Shown here piece after piece: positions 1 to 5,192 of a DNA stretch of 7,535 nucleotides. The stretch's first letter is position 1; the number at the start of each line of letters is the position of its first letter. Source of the DNA: Candidatus Falkowbacteria bacterium CG10_big_fil_rev_8_21_14_0_10_43_11 (GTDB taxonomy: Bacteria > Patescibacteriota > Patescibacteriia > Patescibacteriales > XYC2-FULL-47-12). The stretch spans positions 703 through 8,237 of the forward strand of contig PFAS01000059.1 of the NCBI GenBank assembly GCA_002778635.1, read 5' to 3'. The translations under genes were made by a program, and so were the position numbers. The notes beneath the pieces are model-generated. The model did no database searches, was not told where the DNA came from, and worked only from the letters and a program-made list of their open reading frames with translations.

Positions 1-644
1 ACCATGTTACGGACCAGGGAAAACAAGGATATATTGAAACCCGGGAAAATTTGGATAAACTTGATTTTAATTATTCCGGCTGTCCGGACAGGCAAGTGGG
101 GGAATGCAATATTAGGATATTGGATATTAAAAATATCAAAATAGCCGTGCTTAGTTATTCCATGGTGTATGGAATTTTGGACGAAGAAAAAATGCTCGCG
201 CAGATAACAGACGCGAAAACGCGGGCGGATTTGGTAATTGTAAATATGCATTGGGGCGTGGAATACGAACAGGCATCAAGAAAAAATCAGCAAACGCTCG
301 CGCGTAAAATAATTGACGCGGGCGCGGATATGATAATCGGCGGGCATCCGCATGTAGTGCAGGAAATGGAAGTATACAAGAGCAAGCCGATTTTTTATTC
401 TTTAGGCAATTTTATCTTTGACCAGTATTTTTCGCCGGAAACGCAGGAAGGACTCGGAGTTGGTTTATTAGTTGATAATGGTAAAACGGAGATAACGTTA
501 TTGCCGTTTAAGAGTAAAGCAAGTCAAGTGGAGTTAATGAATGGAGATGACAAACAAGAATTTTTAAATTGGTTGGCGGAGAGTTCAAAAGTTAGCAAAG
601 AATATAGGGAGCAGATAGAACAGGGAAGTATAATTATAAATTAG
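1..644 (+). CDS. CapA-family metallophosphatase-like protein, 3' part only
   Basis: The frame is already open at the left edge (first full codon at base 3), so the true start lies outside the window; the TTG at 51 is internal. The first visible residues, HVTDQG with a Thr and Leu shortly after, match the CapA 'NNH..D.G' block. Further on come VNMHWGVEYE, then GADMIIGGHPHVVQ (the GHPH metal-binding block), then KPIFYSLGNFIFDQ, in the order typical of the PGA_cap/CapA family. That fold is calcineurin-like and was first described for poly-gamma-glutamate capsule synthesis; in many bacteria the substrate is unknown. The part seen (about 213 residues) lacks the N-terminal metal motifs and any signal or membrane segment, which would lie upstream. 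No transmembrane stretch is seen in the visible C-terminal part. The family call is firm; a capsule role is only inferred. Confidence 0.88.
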   Translation, partial: HVTDQGKQGYIETRENLDKLDFNYSGCPDRQVGECNIRILDIKNIKIAVLSYSMVYGILDEEKMLAQITDAKTRADLVIVNMHWGVEYEQASRKNQQTLARKIIDAGADMIIGGHPHVVQEMEVYKSKPIFYSLGNFIFDQYFSPETQEGLGVGLLVDNGKTEITLLPFKSKASQVELMNGDDKQEFLNWLAESSKVSKEYREQIEQGSIIIN

Positions 645-680
645 TAATTATTAGTTATTAACCCCTTATTTTACCGAACC

Positions 681-851
681 GACCCCTCCGTCCCGAGCGA
701 CTCGGGACGCCTCCCCTTATAAAGGGTAGGAATAATGCGGAGGAGCAACAATATCAAATCGGCATTTCGGCATTTATTCTCCCCCTTTAATTTCCCCCTT
801 TCTAAGGGGGAATGCCGAAGGCAAAGGGGTTTGAGGGAGTTAGAGGGGGTC
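681..851. repeat. MITE-like palindromic intergenic element
   Basis: The ends are near-inverted repeats: GACCCCTCC at 681-689 and GAGGGGGTC at 843-851. Inside are a perfect 9-bp hairpin (689-697 with 701-709), an inverted pair TTCGGCATT (766-774) / AATGCCGAA (811-819), and CCCCCTT-TCT-AAGGGGG (794-810) abutting the right arm of that pair. No convincing protein is encoded here; the open frames crossing it are low-complexity shadows. Small, non-coding, palindromic and bounded by short terminal inverted repeats, it fits a non-autonomous mobile or REP-like element. No target-site duplication was identified. Confidence 0.6.
689..709. repeat. Palindrome copy 1 (TCCCGAG-CGA-CTCGGGA)
   Basis: A perfect 9-bp stem with a 3-nt loop. 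Two relatives with the same TCCCGA/TCGGGA core occur at 3798-3815 and 4164-4181. There is no following T-tract, so it is not a standard terminator. Confidence 0.65.
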
Positions 852-858
852 AAACTAT

Positions 859-1356
859 ATGCGCATCGCAATCATTTCCGACACCCACGACAACGTGCCG
901 AACTTGGAAAAAGCATTGGCGTGGATGAAGGAAAATAAAATTGAACAATTGATTTTTTGCGGCGACCTATGCGCGCCGTCAATATTAAAAGAAGTTATCG
1001 CGCCGCAATTTAGCGGCCAAATTCACCTGGTTTTTGGCAATGCGGAAGATAGAGTTTTAACGCCCCATGTCGCGCAGTTTAAAAACGCGCGGCACTATGG
1101 CGACCAAGGGGAAATAGAAATTGACGGACACAGAGTTGCTTTTACGCATTTTCCGAGGGAAGCAAAAGAACTGGCGGAACGCGGCAAATACGATTTTGTT
1201 TTTTACGGCCATACGCATAAACCGTGGACGGAAAAAATTGGCAAAACGGAATTATTAAATCCCGGCACTTTGGCCGGCCTGTTTAATAAGGCGACCTTTG
1301 CGGTTTGGGATACGAAAACGGGGGAACTGGAGCTGAAAATTTTGGAGAAGATTTAA
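859..1356 (+). CDS. YfcE/MJ0936-family metallophosphoesterase
   Basis: A 165-residue protein, about the usual length for this family. It carries the complete calcineurin-type metal-binding set: SDTHDN (D8, H10), CGD (D36), GNAED (N61), THF (H97) and GHTH (117-120). Relatives are cytosolic, Mn-dependent phosphodiesterases or phosphatases, often tested on artificial substrates with the physiological substrate unknown. The ATG at 859 is preceded by a GAGGGGG stretch (843-849) with a 9-nt gap, which can serve as Shine-Dalgarno and belongs to the end of the repeat element just upstream. The SDTH motif sits at residue 7, as expected, so the start is secure. It lies after a second calcineurin-fold gene (CapA-like), but the 214-nt gap argues against tight co-transcription. 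A terminator follows 14 nt after the stop. Confidence 0.92.
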   Translation: MRIAIISDTHDNVPNLEKALAWMKENKIEQLIFCGDLCAPSILKEVIAPQFSGQIHLVFGNAEDRVLTPHVAQFKNARHYGDQGEIEIDGHRVAFTHFPREAKELAERGKYDFVFYGHTHKPWTEKIGKTELLNPGTLAGLFNKATFAVWDTKTGELELKILEKI

Positions 1357-1364
1357 AACAAAAA

Positions 1365-1395
1365 AATAATGGCTTCCTTGCGGGAGGCCGTTTTT
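1365..1395. terminator. Bidirectional intrinsic terminator
   Basis: Stem GGCTTCC (1371-1377) pairs with GGAGGCC (1383-1389) around a 5-nt loop, with one wobble pair. A T-run (1391-1395, then more T-rich sequence) follows on the plus strand. The A-rich stretch at 1355-1370 gives a T-tract on the minus strand. It therefore fits both the phosphoesterase (plus) and the small gene at 1410-1535 (minus). Confidence 0.75.
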
Positions 1396-1409
1396 CATTT
1401 TGTTTAAAC

Positions 1410-1535
1410 TTAAGCAATATACGCGTCCGGAAAATTAAGACAGTCTTCTGAGTAGTCGCTGATTTTATATTCAGCTGGGGGAAATATTATTAATCCCGCT
1501 TTGGCGATTTTGTCTAAAACCTTAACTCTCCACAT
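1410..1535 (-). CDS. 41-residue small protein resembling the N-terminus of a SerA-type dehydrogenase
   Basis: The ATG at 1535 has a strong AAGGAG (1545-1550) 9 nt upstream and a TTGACA/TAAGAT promoter behind it, and the gene ends at a terminator, so it looks genuinely expressed despite its size. The product begins MWRVKVLDKIAKAGL, contains a FPPAEYKI segment and ends LNFPDAYIA. This pattern resembles the first 40 or so residues of D-3-phosphoglycerate and related 2-hydroxyacid dehydrogenases (VLD-I---GL ... PDA-IV). The Rossmann domain and catalytic residues are absent, so no dehydrogenase activity is expected. It could be a truncated remnant kept in frame, or an independent short family. The likeness is from memory of the family pattern and is not proven. 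Confidence 0.7.
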   Translation of the reverse strand: MWRVKVLDKIAKAGLIIFPPAEYKISDYSEDCLNFPDAYIA

Positions 1536-1579
1536 CGTTTTTTTCTCCTTTTTAGGTGAAATGAACAAATTTTGATTTT

Positions 1580-1608
1580 ATCTTAAACCAGTAAAGTTAA
1601 GTTGTCAA
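1580..1608 (-). promoter_or_regulatory. Sigma70-type promoter of the 41-residue gene
   Basis: On the minus strand a perfect -35 TTGACA (1603-1608) is separated by 17 nt from -10 TAAGAT (1580-1585). Transcription should start near 1573, giving a leader of about 37 nt that contains the AAGGAG site. Confidence 0.75.
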
Positions 1609-1633
1609 ATAAAAAATTCCAATAAAAAATTCC
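1608..1633. repeat. Tandem duplication of a 13-bp unit
   Basis: AATAAAAAATTCC occurs twice head to tail (1608-1620 and 1621-1633). The right copy forms one arm of the efp terminator and the left copy touches the -35 box of the next gene. Confidence 0.8.
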
Positions 1634-1658
1634 AAGACTTGTCAGCTCGGAATTTTTT
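1624..1658 (-). terminator. Intrinsic terminator downstream of efp
   Basis: On the minus strand, 1658-1646 pairs with 1636-1624 as a 13-bp stem (one G-U wobble) around a 9-nt loop. The A/T-rich outer half of the stem and the following sequence provide the U-rich tail. It lies 36 nt past the efp stop and should end the rpsF-ssb-rpsR-efp transcript. Confidence 0.7.
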
Positions 1659-1661
1659 TAT

Positions 1662-1697
1662 TTTTAACTTTCTACTTTTAACTTTTTACTTTTTTAC
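1662..1697. repeat. Short AT-rich tandem repeat, period 14
   Basis: Two 14-nt units, TTTTAACTTTCTAC (1662-1675) and TTTTAACTTTTTAC (1676-1689), are followed by a partial third that overlaps the efp stop codon. Confidence 0.6.
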
Positions 1698-2251
1698 GCT
1701 CTTTCCGCATACTCGCCCGTTTCCGTGTTGACTCTGATTTCATCGCCTTCGTTGACAAACATCGGGACCGGAATTTCCGCGCCGGTTTCAAGCGTCGCGA
1801 GTTTGGTAACGTTAGAAACAGTATTGCCTTTGACGCCCGGAGGAGCGGAAGTTACCTCTAAAGTTACTTTGGGCGGCAATTTGACCGACACCGGCTTGTC
1901 TTCAAAATACAAAATTTTTACGTCCGAGCCGTCTTTGATAAATTTAACCGCGTCGCCCAATTGTTCAAGGGGCAGGCTGAATTGTTCAAAATTCGCGTTA
2001 TCCATAAAGTGCGCCTCATTTTGGTCTTTGTACAGGTAGTTCGCGGTTTTTTCTTCCGTGGCCGCTTCTTCCGCTTTGTCGTTTCCCTGAAAAGTTTTTT
2101 CCAAGACGTTGCCGGTGATTAAATTTTTTAGCTTGGTTTTTAAGACGGCGCCGCCCCGGCCCATTTTGTGGTGGTCCGAGCGGATGATAACATAGGGCTC
2201 GCTATTTATTTTAATCAATGTTCCTAATTTGAGTTCGGTAAGAGATAACAT
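1694..2251 (-). CDS. efp: Translation elongation factor P, Arg32 type
   Basis: The product is 185 residues against 188 in E. coli, with the usual three beta-barrel domains. EF-P binds between the ribosomal P and E sites and relieves stalling at polyproline. The N-terminal domain contains EPYVII and the loop HHKMGRGGAVLKTKLKNL; the C-terminal end IPVPMFVNEGDEIRVNTETGEY is the signature region. The residue at the loop tip, Lys34 in E. coli and modified there by EpmA, is Arg at position 32 here, as in EF-Ps that are rhamnosylated by EarP; no modification enzyme is visible in the window. The ATG at 2251 is chosen because it aligns with known N-termini. A GTG at 2266 would add five residues and lies in the arm of a large hairpin. 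No Shine-Dalgarno is seen. It is the last gene of the operon. Confidence 0.95.
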   Translation of the reverse strand: MLSLTELKLGTLIKINSEPYVIIRSDHHKMGRGGAVLKTKLKNLITGNVLEKTFQGNDKAEEAATEEKTANYLYKDQNEAHFMDNANFEQFSLPLEQLGDAVKFIKDGSDVKILYFEDKPVSVKLPPKVTLEVTSAPPGVKGNTVSNVTKLATLETGAEIPVPMFVNEGDEIRVNTETGEYAERA

Positions 2252-2264
2252 AATTTCACACAAC

Positions 2265-2325
2265 ACATAACATATAACACGTAATGCCTTGAGTTTTGCT
2301 AGGCGTTACGCGTTATAAGTTATGC
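2265..2325 (-). other. Large hairpin between rpsR and efp
   Basis: Arms 2266-2288 and 2302-2324 are complementary over 23 positions, plus one more pair at the loop. As minus-strand RNA there are one G-U wobble and two mismatches. The loop is about 11-13 nt. No T-tract follows, so it is not an ordinary terminator. It could be a processing or mRNA-stabilising element, or a mobile palindrome. Confidence 0.7.
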
Positions 2326-2329
2326 GATT

Positions 2330-2554
2330 TTAACGCGGCAAGAACGGGATTAACGCCAGAATGCGCGCGCGTTTGACGGCAGTCGCGATTTTGCGCTGGT
2401 GCTTGGAGCAGACGCCGGTGCGTTTTTTTGGCAAAATCTTAGAGTAAGAATTTAAAAAGCGGCGCAAAAGTTGCGGATCTTTATAATCAACTTCTTTTAA
2501 GTTGTTAACGCAAAAATGGCATTGTTTGTCTTTTTTAAGCTGTTGCTGTTTCAT
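2330..2554 (-). CDS. rpsR: 30S ribosomal protein bS18, zinc-binding form
   Basis: The 74-residue product matches the family length. Its body runs from LLRRFLNSYSKILPKKR to HQRKIATAVKRARILALIPF, the S18 signature that packs against S6 on the small-subunit platform. Cys12, Cys15, Cys49 and His52 form a probable zinc site, so this is the C+ (zinc-binding) paralogue type rather than the zinc-free form. Its neighbours rpsF and ssb give the classic S6-SSB-S18 order. The gap to ssb is 25 nt, with no clear Shine-Dalgarno before the ATG at 2554. Confidence 0.97.
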   Translation of the reverse strand: MKQQQLKKDKQCHFCVNNLKEVDYKDPQLLRRFLNSYSKILPKKRTGVCSKHQRKIATAVKRARILALIPFLPR

Positions 2555-2579
2555 AGTTCAAGTACTAAGTTGTTTTAGT

Positions 2580-3104
2580 TTAGAAGGGTATGTTTTCCAC
2601 TTTTATTTCCTCTTCGGTATCCGCTTCTGATGGGGCGGAAAAATTATCTGGAGCGGCAAAATTTGAAGGGACTTCCTGGTCAATCGTTGGAATTTCTTCC
2701 ACCGGCGCGCTGGGCATTATCGGCGCGGACATCGGCCGCGCTGGCGCCGGCTGGTTATAACCGGAACCCGCTCCCGTTGGCGAGCCAAGCATAATCATGT
2801 TATCCGCGATTATTTCCGTGCGGTTGCGTTTAACGCCGTCTTGTCCGACCCAATCGCGGGTCTGCAAGCGGCCTTCAATGTAAATTTGCTTGCCTTTTTT
2901 TAAATAGGTGCCGCAAATTTCCGCCAGTTTGCGCCAAGCGACAATATTATGAAACTCCGGCTTTTGCTGGCGCGCGCCGCTCGCGTCCGTCCAAGAGTAA
3001 TTAGTCGCGACGGAAAAAGAAGCGACTGTCTGGCCCGAAGCCGTGGTGCGCACTTCCGGGTCGCGCGTCAGGTTGCCGATAAGCATTGCTCGGTTGAGGT
3101 TCAT
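2580..3104 (-). CDS. ssb: Single-stranded DNA-binding protein
   Basis: A 174-residue SSB. Residues 1-107 form the OB fold, with the typical opening MNLNRAMLIGNLTRDPEVR, then FSVATN and the EFHNIVAWRKLAEIC segment with KGKQIYIEGRLQTR. Residues 108-163 are a low-complexity linker rich in Ala, Pro and Ser. The end is EEEIKVENIPF, an acidic tip finishing in the IPF that partner proteins (primase, exonuclease, RecO and others) recognise. It coats ssDNA during replication and repair. Placement between rpsF and rpsR is common in bacteria. The ATG at 3104 aligns with the family start; no Shine-Dalgarno is seen, and a 6-bp hairpin lies 15 nt upstream. Confidence 0.97.
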   Translation of the reverse strand: MNLNRAMLIGNLTRDPEVRTTASGQTVASFSVATNYSWTDASGARQQKPEFHNIVAWRKLAEICGTYLKKGKQIYIEGRLQTRDWVGQDGVKRNRTEIIADNMIMLGSPTGAGSGYNQPAPARPMSAPIMPSAPVEEIPTIDQEVPSNFAAPDNFSAPSEADTEEEIKVENIPF

Positions 3105-3118
3105 ATGTTTTGTTTTAT

Positions 3119-3137
3119 AACGGGGTTAAGTCCCGTT
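3119..3137 (-). other. Small hairpin in the rpsF-ssb gap
   Basis: On the minus strand AACGGG pairs with CCCGTT around a 7-nt loop, ending about 15 nt before the ssb ATG. It may affect ssb translation initiation or RNA processing. There is no U-tract. Confidence 0.4.
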
Positions 3138-3174
3138 TGTTTAAAATATAATGCAAATTTAGGCATTTTGATTG

Positions 3175-3711
3175 TTATAATAAACTTTCGGTGTCGTCCA
3201 AAATTTTATTTAATTTTTCATCCAGTTCTTCCATGCTTACTTTTTTTTCTTCTTTCTCTTTGATTTTAACCGGCGCCTGATGAGGAGCCGTCCGCTCTTC
3301 CATTTCTTTCGCTTCTTCTTCCGCCATTTTTTGCGCCACGCGTTTTTCATTCGCGATTTCTTCCGCCGACTTAATCCGTTTTTGGGCGATTAAATGGCGG
3401 ATGACATCTTCGTTTAAGCGCAAATAGTTTTCCAGTTTAGCGATGTTTTTTTTGGGAAAATCAAATTCCACCAAAATATAATAAGCGTGGAAGAATTGTT
3501 GAATTTGATAAGCCAACTTTTTTTTGCCCCAGTTTTCTTCGGTGATGATTACGCCGCCGTTGTCTTTTATTAATTTTACCACGGCGCCGGTAATCGGTTC
3601 AAGCTCGTTTTCCGCGAATTTGTTGGAAATCAAATAAACGAGCTCATAGCGCTGGATGCGTTCATCCCGTAAATTACTTTGTTCTTCGTTAGTTGTTTCT
3701 TTTTTAGGCAT
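3175..3711 (-). CDS. rpsF: 30S ribosomal protein bS6 with long charged tail
   Basis: The start is taken as the ATG at 3711 (178 residues). The ATG at 3741 would add ten unusual residues and lies inside the structured leader. After about 20 polar residues comes the S6 fold: RYELVYLIS, the segment around TEENWGKKKLAYQI, the strand YYILVEFDF, and the LNEDVIRHLIAQK end. Typical S6 proteins are about 95-135 residues. Here about 60 more follow, highly charged (repeated EEE/KE stretches), predicted helical, ending in ELDEKLNKILDD. S6 binds S18 and 16S rRNA on the platform, and the gene heads the operon that also encodes S18. In other bacteria the S6:S18 complex represses its own mRNA through a leader structure, and this gene has a long structured leader. 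Confidence 0.95.
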   Translation of the reverse strand: MPKKETTNEEQSNLRDERIQRYELVYLISNKFAENELEPITGAVVKLIKDNGGVIITEENWGKKKLAYQIQQFFHAYYILVEFDFPKKNIAKLENYLRLNEDVIRHLIAQKRIKSAEEIANEKRVAQKMAEEEAKEMEERTAPHQAPVKIKEKEEKKVSMEELDEKLNKILDDTESLL

Positions 3712-3723
3712 AAAAATGGAAAA

Positions 3724-3791
3724 CCCACCAGGCGTTCTCATATTTGGTGGGATATGTTAGCAACGCCTTAATCACTGCCGATGGAGTGATT
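3724..3791 (-). promoter_or_regulatory. Structured rpsF leader, candidate autoregulatory element
   Basis: Within the leader of about 137 nt, minus-strand RNA forms a perfect 7-bp hairpin (3791-3785 with 3776-3770, 8-nt loop). After it come two interleaved helices: AGGCGTT (3768-3762) with AACGCCT (3736-3730), and CCCACC (3751-3746) with GGTGGG (3729-3724). These either form a pseudoknot or are mutually exclusive, and they end 12 nt before the ATG. The position fits that of the known S6:S18-binding rpsF leader, but I did not establish a match to that consensus. Confidence 0.5.
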
Positions 3792-3797
3792 TATACC

Positions 3798-3815
3798 GTC
3801 CCGAAAACTCGGGAT
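3798..3815. repeat. Palindrome copy 2 (TCCCGA-AAAC-TCGGGA)
   Basis: A 6-bp perfect stem with a 4-nt loop, in the transcribed rpsF leader. It shares its core with the copies at 689-709 and 4164-4181. Confidence 0.6.
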
Positions 3816-3854
3816 TGCGGATGGGAAAGAGTTTTTATATTAATTTGTAGTTTG

Positions 3855-3883
3855 ATTTTAACATAGCCCATAAAACATTGCAA
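3855..3883 (-). promoter_or_regulatory. Promoter of the rpsF-ssb-rpsR-efp operon
   Basis: On the minus strand -35 TTGCAA (3878-3883) and -10 TAAAAT (3855-3860) are separated by 17 nt, with TG one base before the -10 (extended -10). The expected start is near 3848. The -35 box overlaps the left arm of the inverted repeat at 3878-3910. Confidence 0.65.
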
Positions 3884-3910
3884 GCCTTCGCGTAAAGCTA
3901 CGGCTTGCAA
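3878..3910. repeat. Inverted repeat between divergent promoters
   Basis: TTGCAAGCC (3878-3886) and GGCTTGCAA (3902-3910) are perfect 9-bp inverted arms with a 15-nt spacer. They overlap the rpsF -35 box and lie just upstream of the methyltransferase promoter. It could be a protein-binding operator or a chance or mobile palindrome. Confidence 0.6.
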
Positions 3911-3925
3911 GCAAAAGATGGCGAT

Positions 3926-3952
3926 TTGCCAATTAATGGTATATGCTATAAT
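3926..3952 (+). promoter_or_regulatory. Extended -10 promoter giving a leaderless methyltransferase mRNA
   Basis: A perfect TATAAT (3947-3952) is preceded by TGC (extended -10), with a possible TTGCCA (3926-3931) at a short 15-nt spacing. The start of transcription should fall at about 3958-3960, the ATG itself. No Shine-Dalgarno is present. Confidence 0.65.
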
Positions 3953-3959
3953 AACTTAT

Positions 3960-5192
3960 ATGCGATACTTCTTTATTTTAGGCAATAATCCAACGCTTTC
4001 GTTTGCGGAAATCGTTTCGGTTTTTAAAATAAAGCCGGAGCAGGTTTTGGCGTTGACGGAAAAAACATTAATTATAGAGTTAGCGCAGGAAATAGACGCG
4101 CAGCAGATTATCAGAAAGTTAGGCGGTACCATTAAGATTGGCGTTATTAATTTTCAATTTTCAATCCCGAGAACTCGGGACAATTTTCAAACAATTTTCA
4201 ATGACTTAATGTTCAAACTGATAAATACAAATAATGTTGTGGGTAAATTTAATTTCGGCATATCATATTACGGTGCGGGAAAATTTAAGCAGGAAAAAAA
4301 TTTGGCGATGGAGATAAAAAAGGCGTTGAAAGAAAAAGGAATCAGCTCGCGCTGGGTGACGAGCCGTGAAAAAGTTTTGTCGTCGGTCGTGGTTGAACAA
4401 AATAAATTAGTCAGCGACAGGGGAGTTGAAGTCGTTATTATTAGCGACGGCACAAAATGCTGGATTGGCAAAACTTTAGCGGTTCAGCCGTTCAAAGAAT
4501 TGTCCGCGCGCGACTACGGCCGGCCTGGGCGCGACGATTATTCTGGGATGCTGCCGCCTAAACTCGCGCAAATATTGATAAATTTATCTGGCGCTGAATT
4601 TGGCAATGTTTTGTTGGATCCATTTTGCGGCTCAGGAACAATACTTACCGAAGCGGCGTTGATGGGTTTTCAGAATTTAATTGGTTGTGATATTAGTGAG
4701 AAAGCGGTGGAAGACAGCAGACAGAATTTCAAATTTCTAATGTCAAATGTCAAATCAATGCCCAATGACATAATGTTAAATATCAAACTGTTTGTTTGCG
4801 ACGTGAAGAAGTTATCACGAAAAATAAAGCCAAATTTTATTGAAGCAATCGTGACTGAACCATACCTTGGTCCATCCCGAATGGAGCGTAATGAGAAAAA
4901 TATCAGGGCAGTGGCGCGCCAACTGGAAGAATTGTATCATCAGGCGATTGGAGAATTTGCCAAAGTAATAAAACCGGGCGGCAGAGCAGTAATGGTTTGG
5001 CCGGCGTTTAAACTTGACAAATTTGCAATTTTTTTAGATAGTAGTAGGATTTTAGCTAACAGCTCTTTTAAAATAATAAACCCGCTTTTGGGTTTTAATA
5101 ATAAAATATTGCGATTAACTAACAGAAATACGCTGATTTACAGGCGCGAAGGACAGAAAATTGAAAGGGAAATTGTGATTTTAGAAAAATAA
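3960..5192 (+). CDS. Trm11-like class I RNA methyltransferase
   Basis: A 410-residue protein. The start MRYFFILGNNPTLSFAEI is typical for the family, so the ATG at 3960 is chosen over 3918, and the promoter lies between the two. Residues 1-170 are an RNA-binding, THUMP-like region. From about 184 comes RDYGRPGRDDYSGMLPPKLAQI, then SAM motif I LLDPFCGSGT (218-227), the acidic residue of motif II (GCDIS, D244), motif IV TEPYLG (299-304) and a KPGGRAVMVWP strand. Family members such as Trm11 and archaeal TrmG10 methylate the N2 of guanosine 10 in tRNA. Here motif IV has EPY where those enzymes have DPPY, so the target is uncertain. Two stretches (about 62-85 and 258-276) are encoded by short DNA repeats. 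Confidence 0.85.
   Translation: MRYFFILGNNPTLSFAEIVSVFKIKPEQVLALTEKTLIIELAQEIDAQQIIRKLGGTIKIGVINFQFSIPRTRDNFQTIFNDLMFKLINTNNVVGKFNFGISYYGAGKFKQEKNLAMEIKKALKEKGISSRWVTSREKVLSSVVVEQNKLVSDRGVEVVIISDGTKCWIGKTLAVQPFKELSARDYGRPGRDDYSGMLPPKLAQILINLSGAEFGNVLLDPFCGSGTILTEAALMGFQNLIGCDISEKAVEDSRQNFKFLMSNVKSMPNDIMLNIKLFVCDVKKLSRKIKPNFIEAIVTEPYLGPSRMERNEKNIRAVARQLEELYHQAIGEFAKVIKPGGRAVMVWPAFKLDKFAIFLDSSRILANSSFKIINPLLGFNNKILRLTNRNTLIYRREGQKIEREIVILEK
4155..4202 (+). repeat. Repeat cluster inside the methyltransferase gene, including palindrome copy 3
   Basis: CAATTTTCAA occurs three times (4155-4164, 4181-4190, 4192-4201), with the palindrome ATCCCGAGAACTCGGGAC (4164-4181) between the first two. The reading frame is kept: the palindrome encodes residues 69-74 (IPRTRD). 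The same palindrome core lies in non-coding DNA at 690 and 3798. Confidence 0.75.

Noticed and set aside
671..938. Open frames on both strands across 671-871 and 735-938
   Set aside because: They run through the palindromic element and into the phosphoesterase; composition is that of repeat DNA and no start signal supports them.
1725..2039. Plus-strand frame of 104 residues opposite efp
   Set aside because: Antisense shadow of a clearly conserved EF-P gene.
2252..2266. GTG start at 2266 for efp
   Set aside because: Adds five residues that do not fit the family N-terminus and would begin inside a hairpin arm.
2949..3263. Plus-strand frame opposite ssb and the end of rpsF
   Set aside because: Crosses two real genes in antisense; basic, low-complexity product.
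3712..3848. Firm assignment of the rpsF leader to the known S6:S18 RNA family
   Set aside because: Position and structure fit, but the conserved binding bulge could not be identified with confidence by eye.
4155..4202. CRISPR-like array
   Set aside because: Repeat units are only 10 nt with irregular, very short spacing, and they lie in a coding frame.
4268..4471. Minus-strand frame inside the methyltransferase
   Set aside because: Antisense shadow; no ribosome-binding site or promoter.
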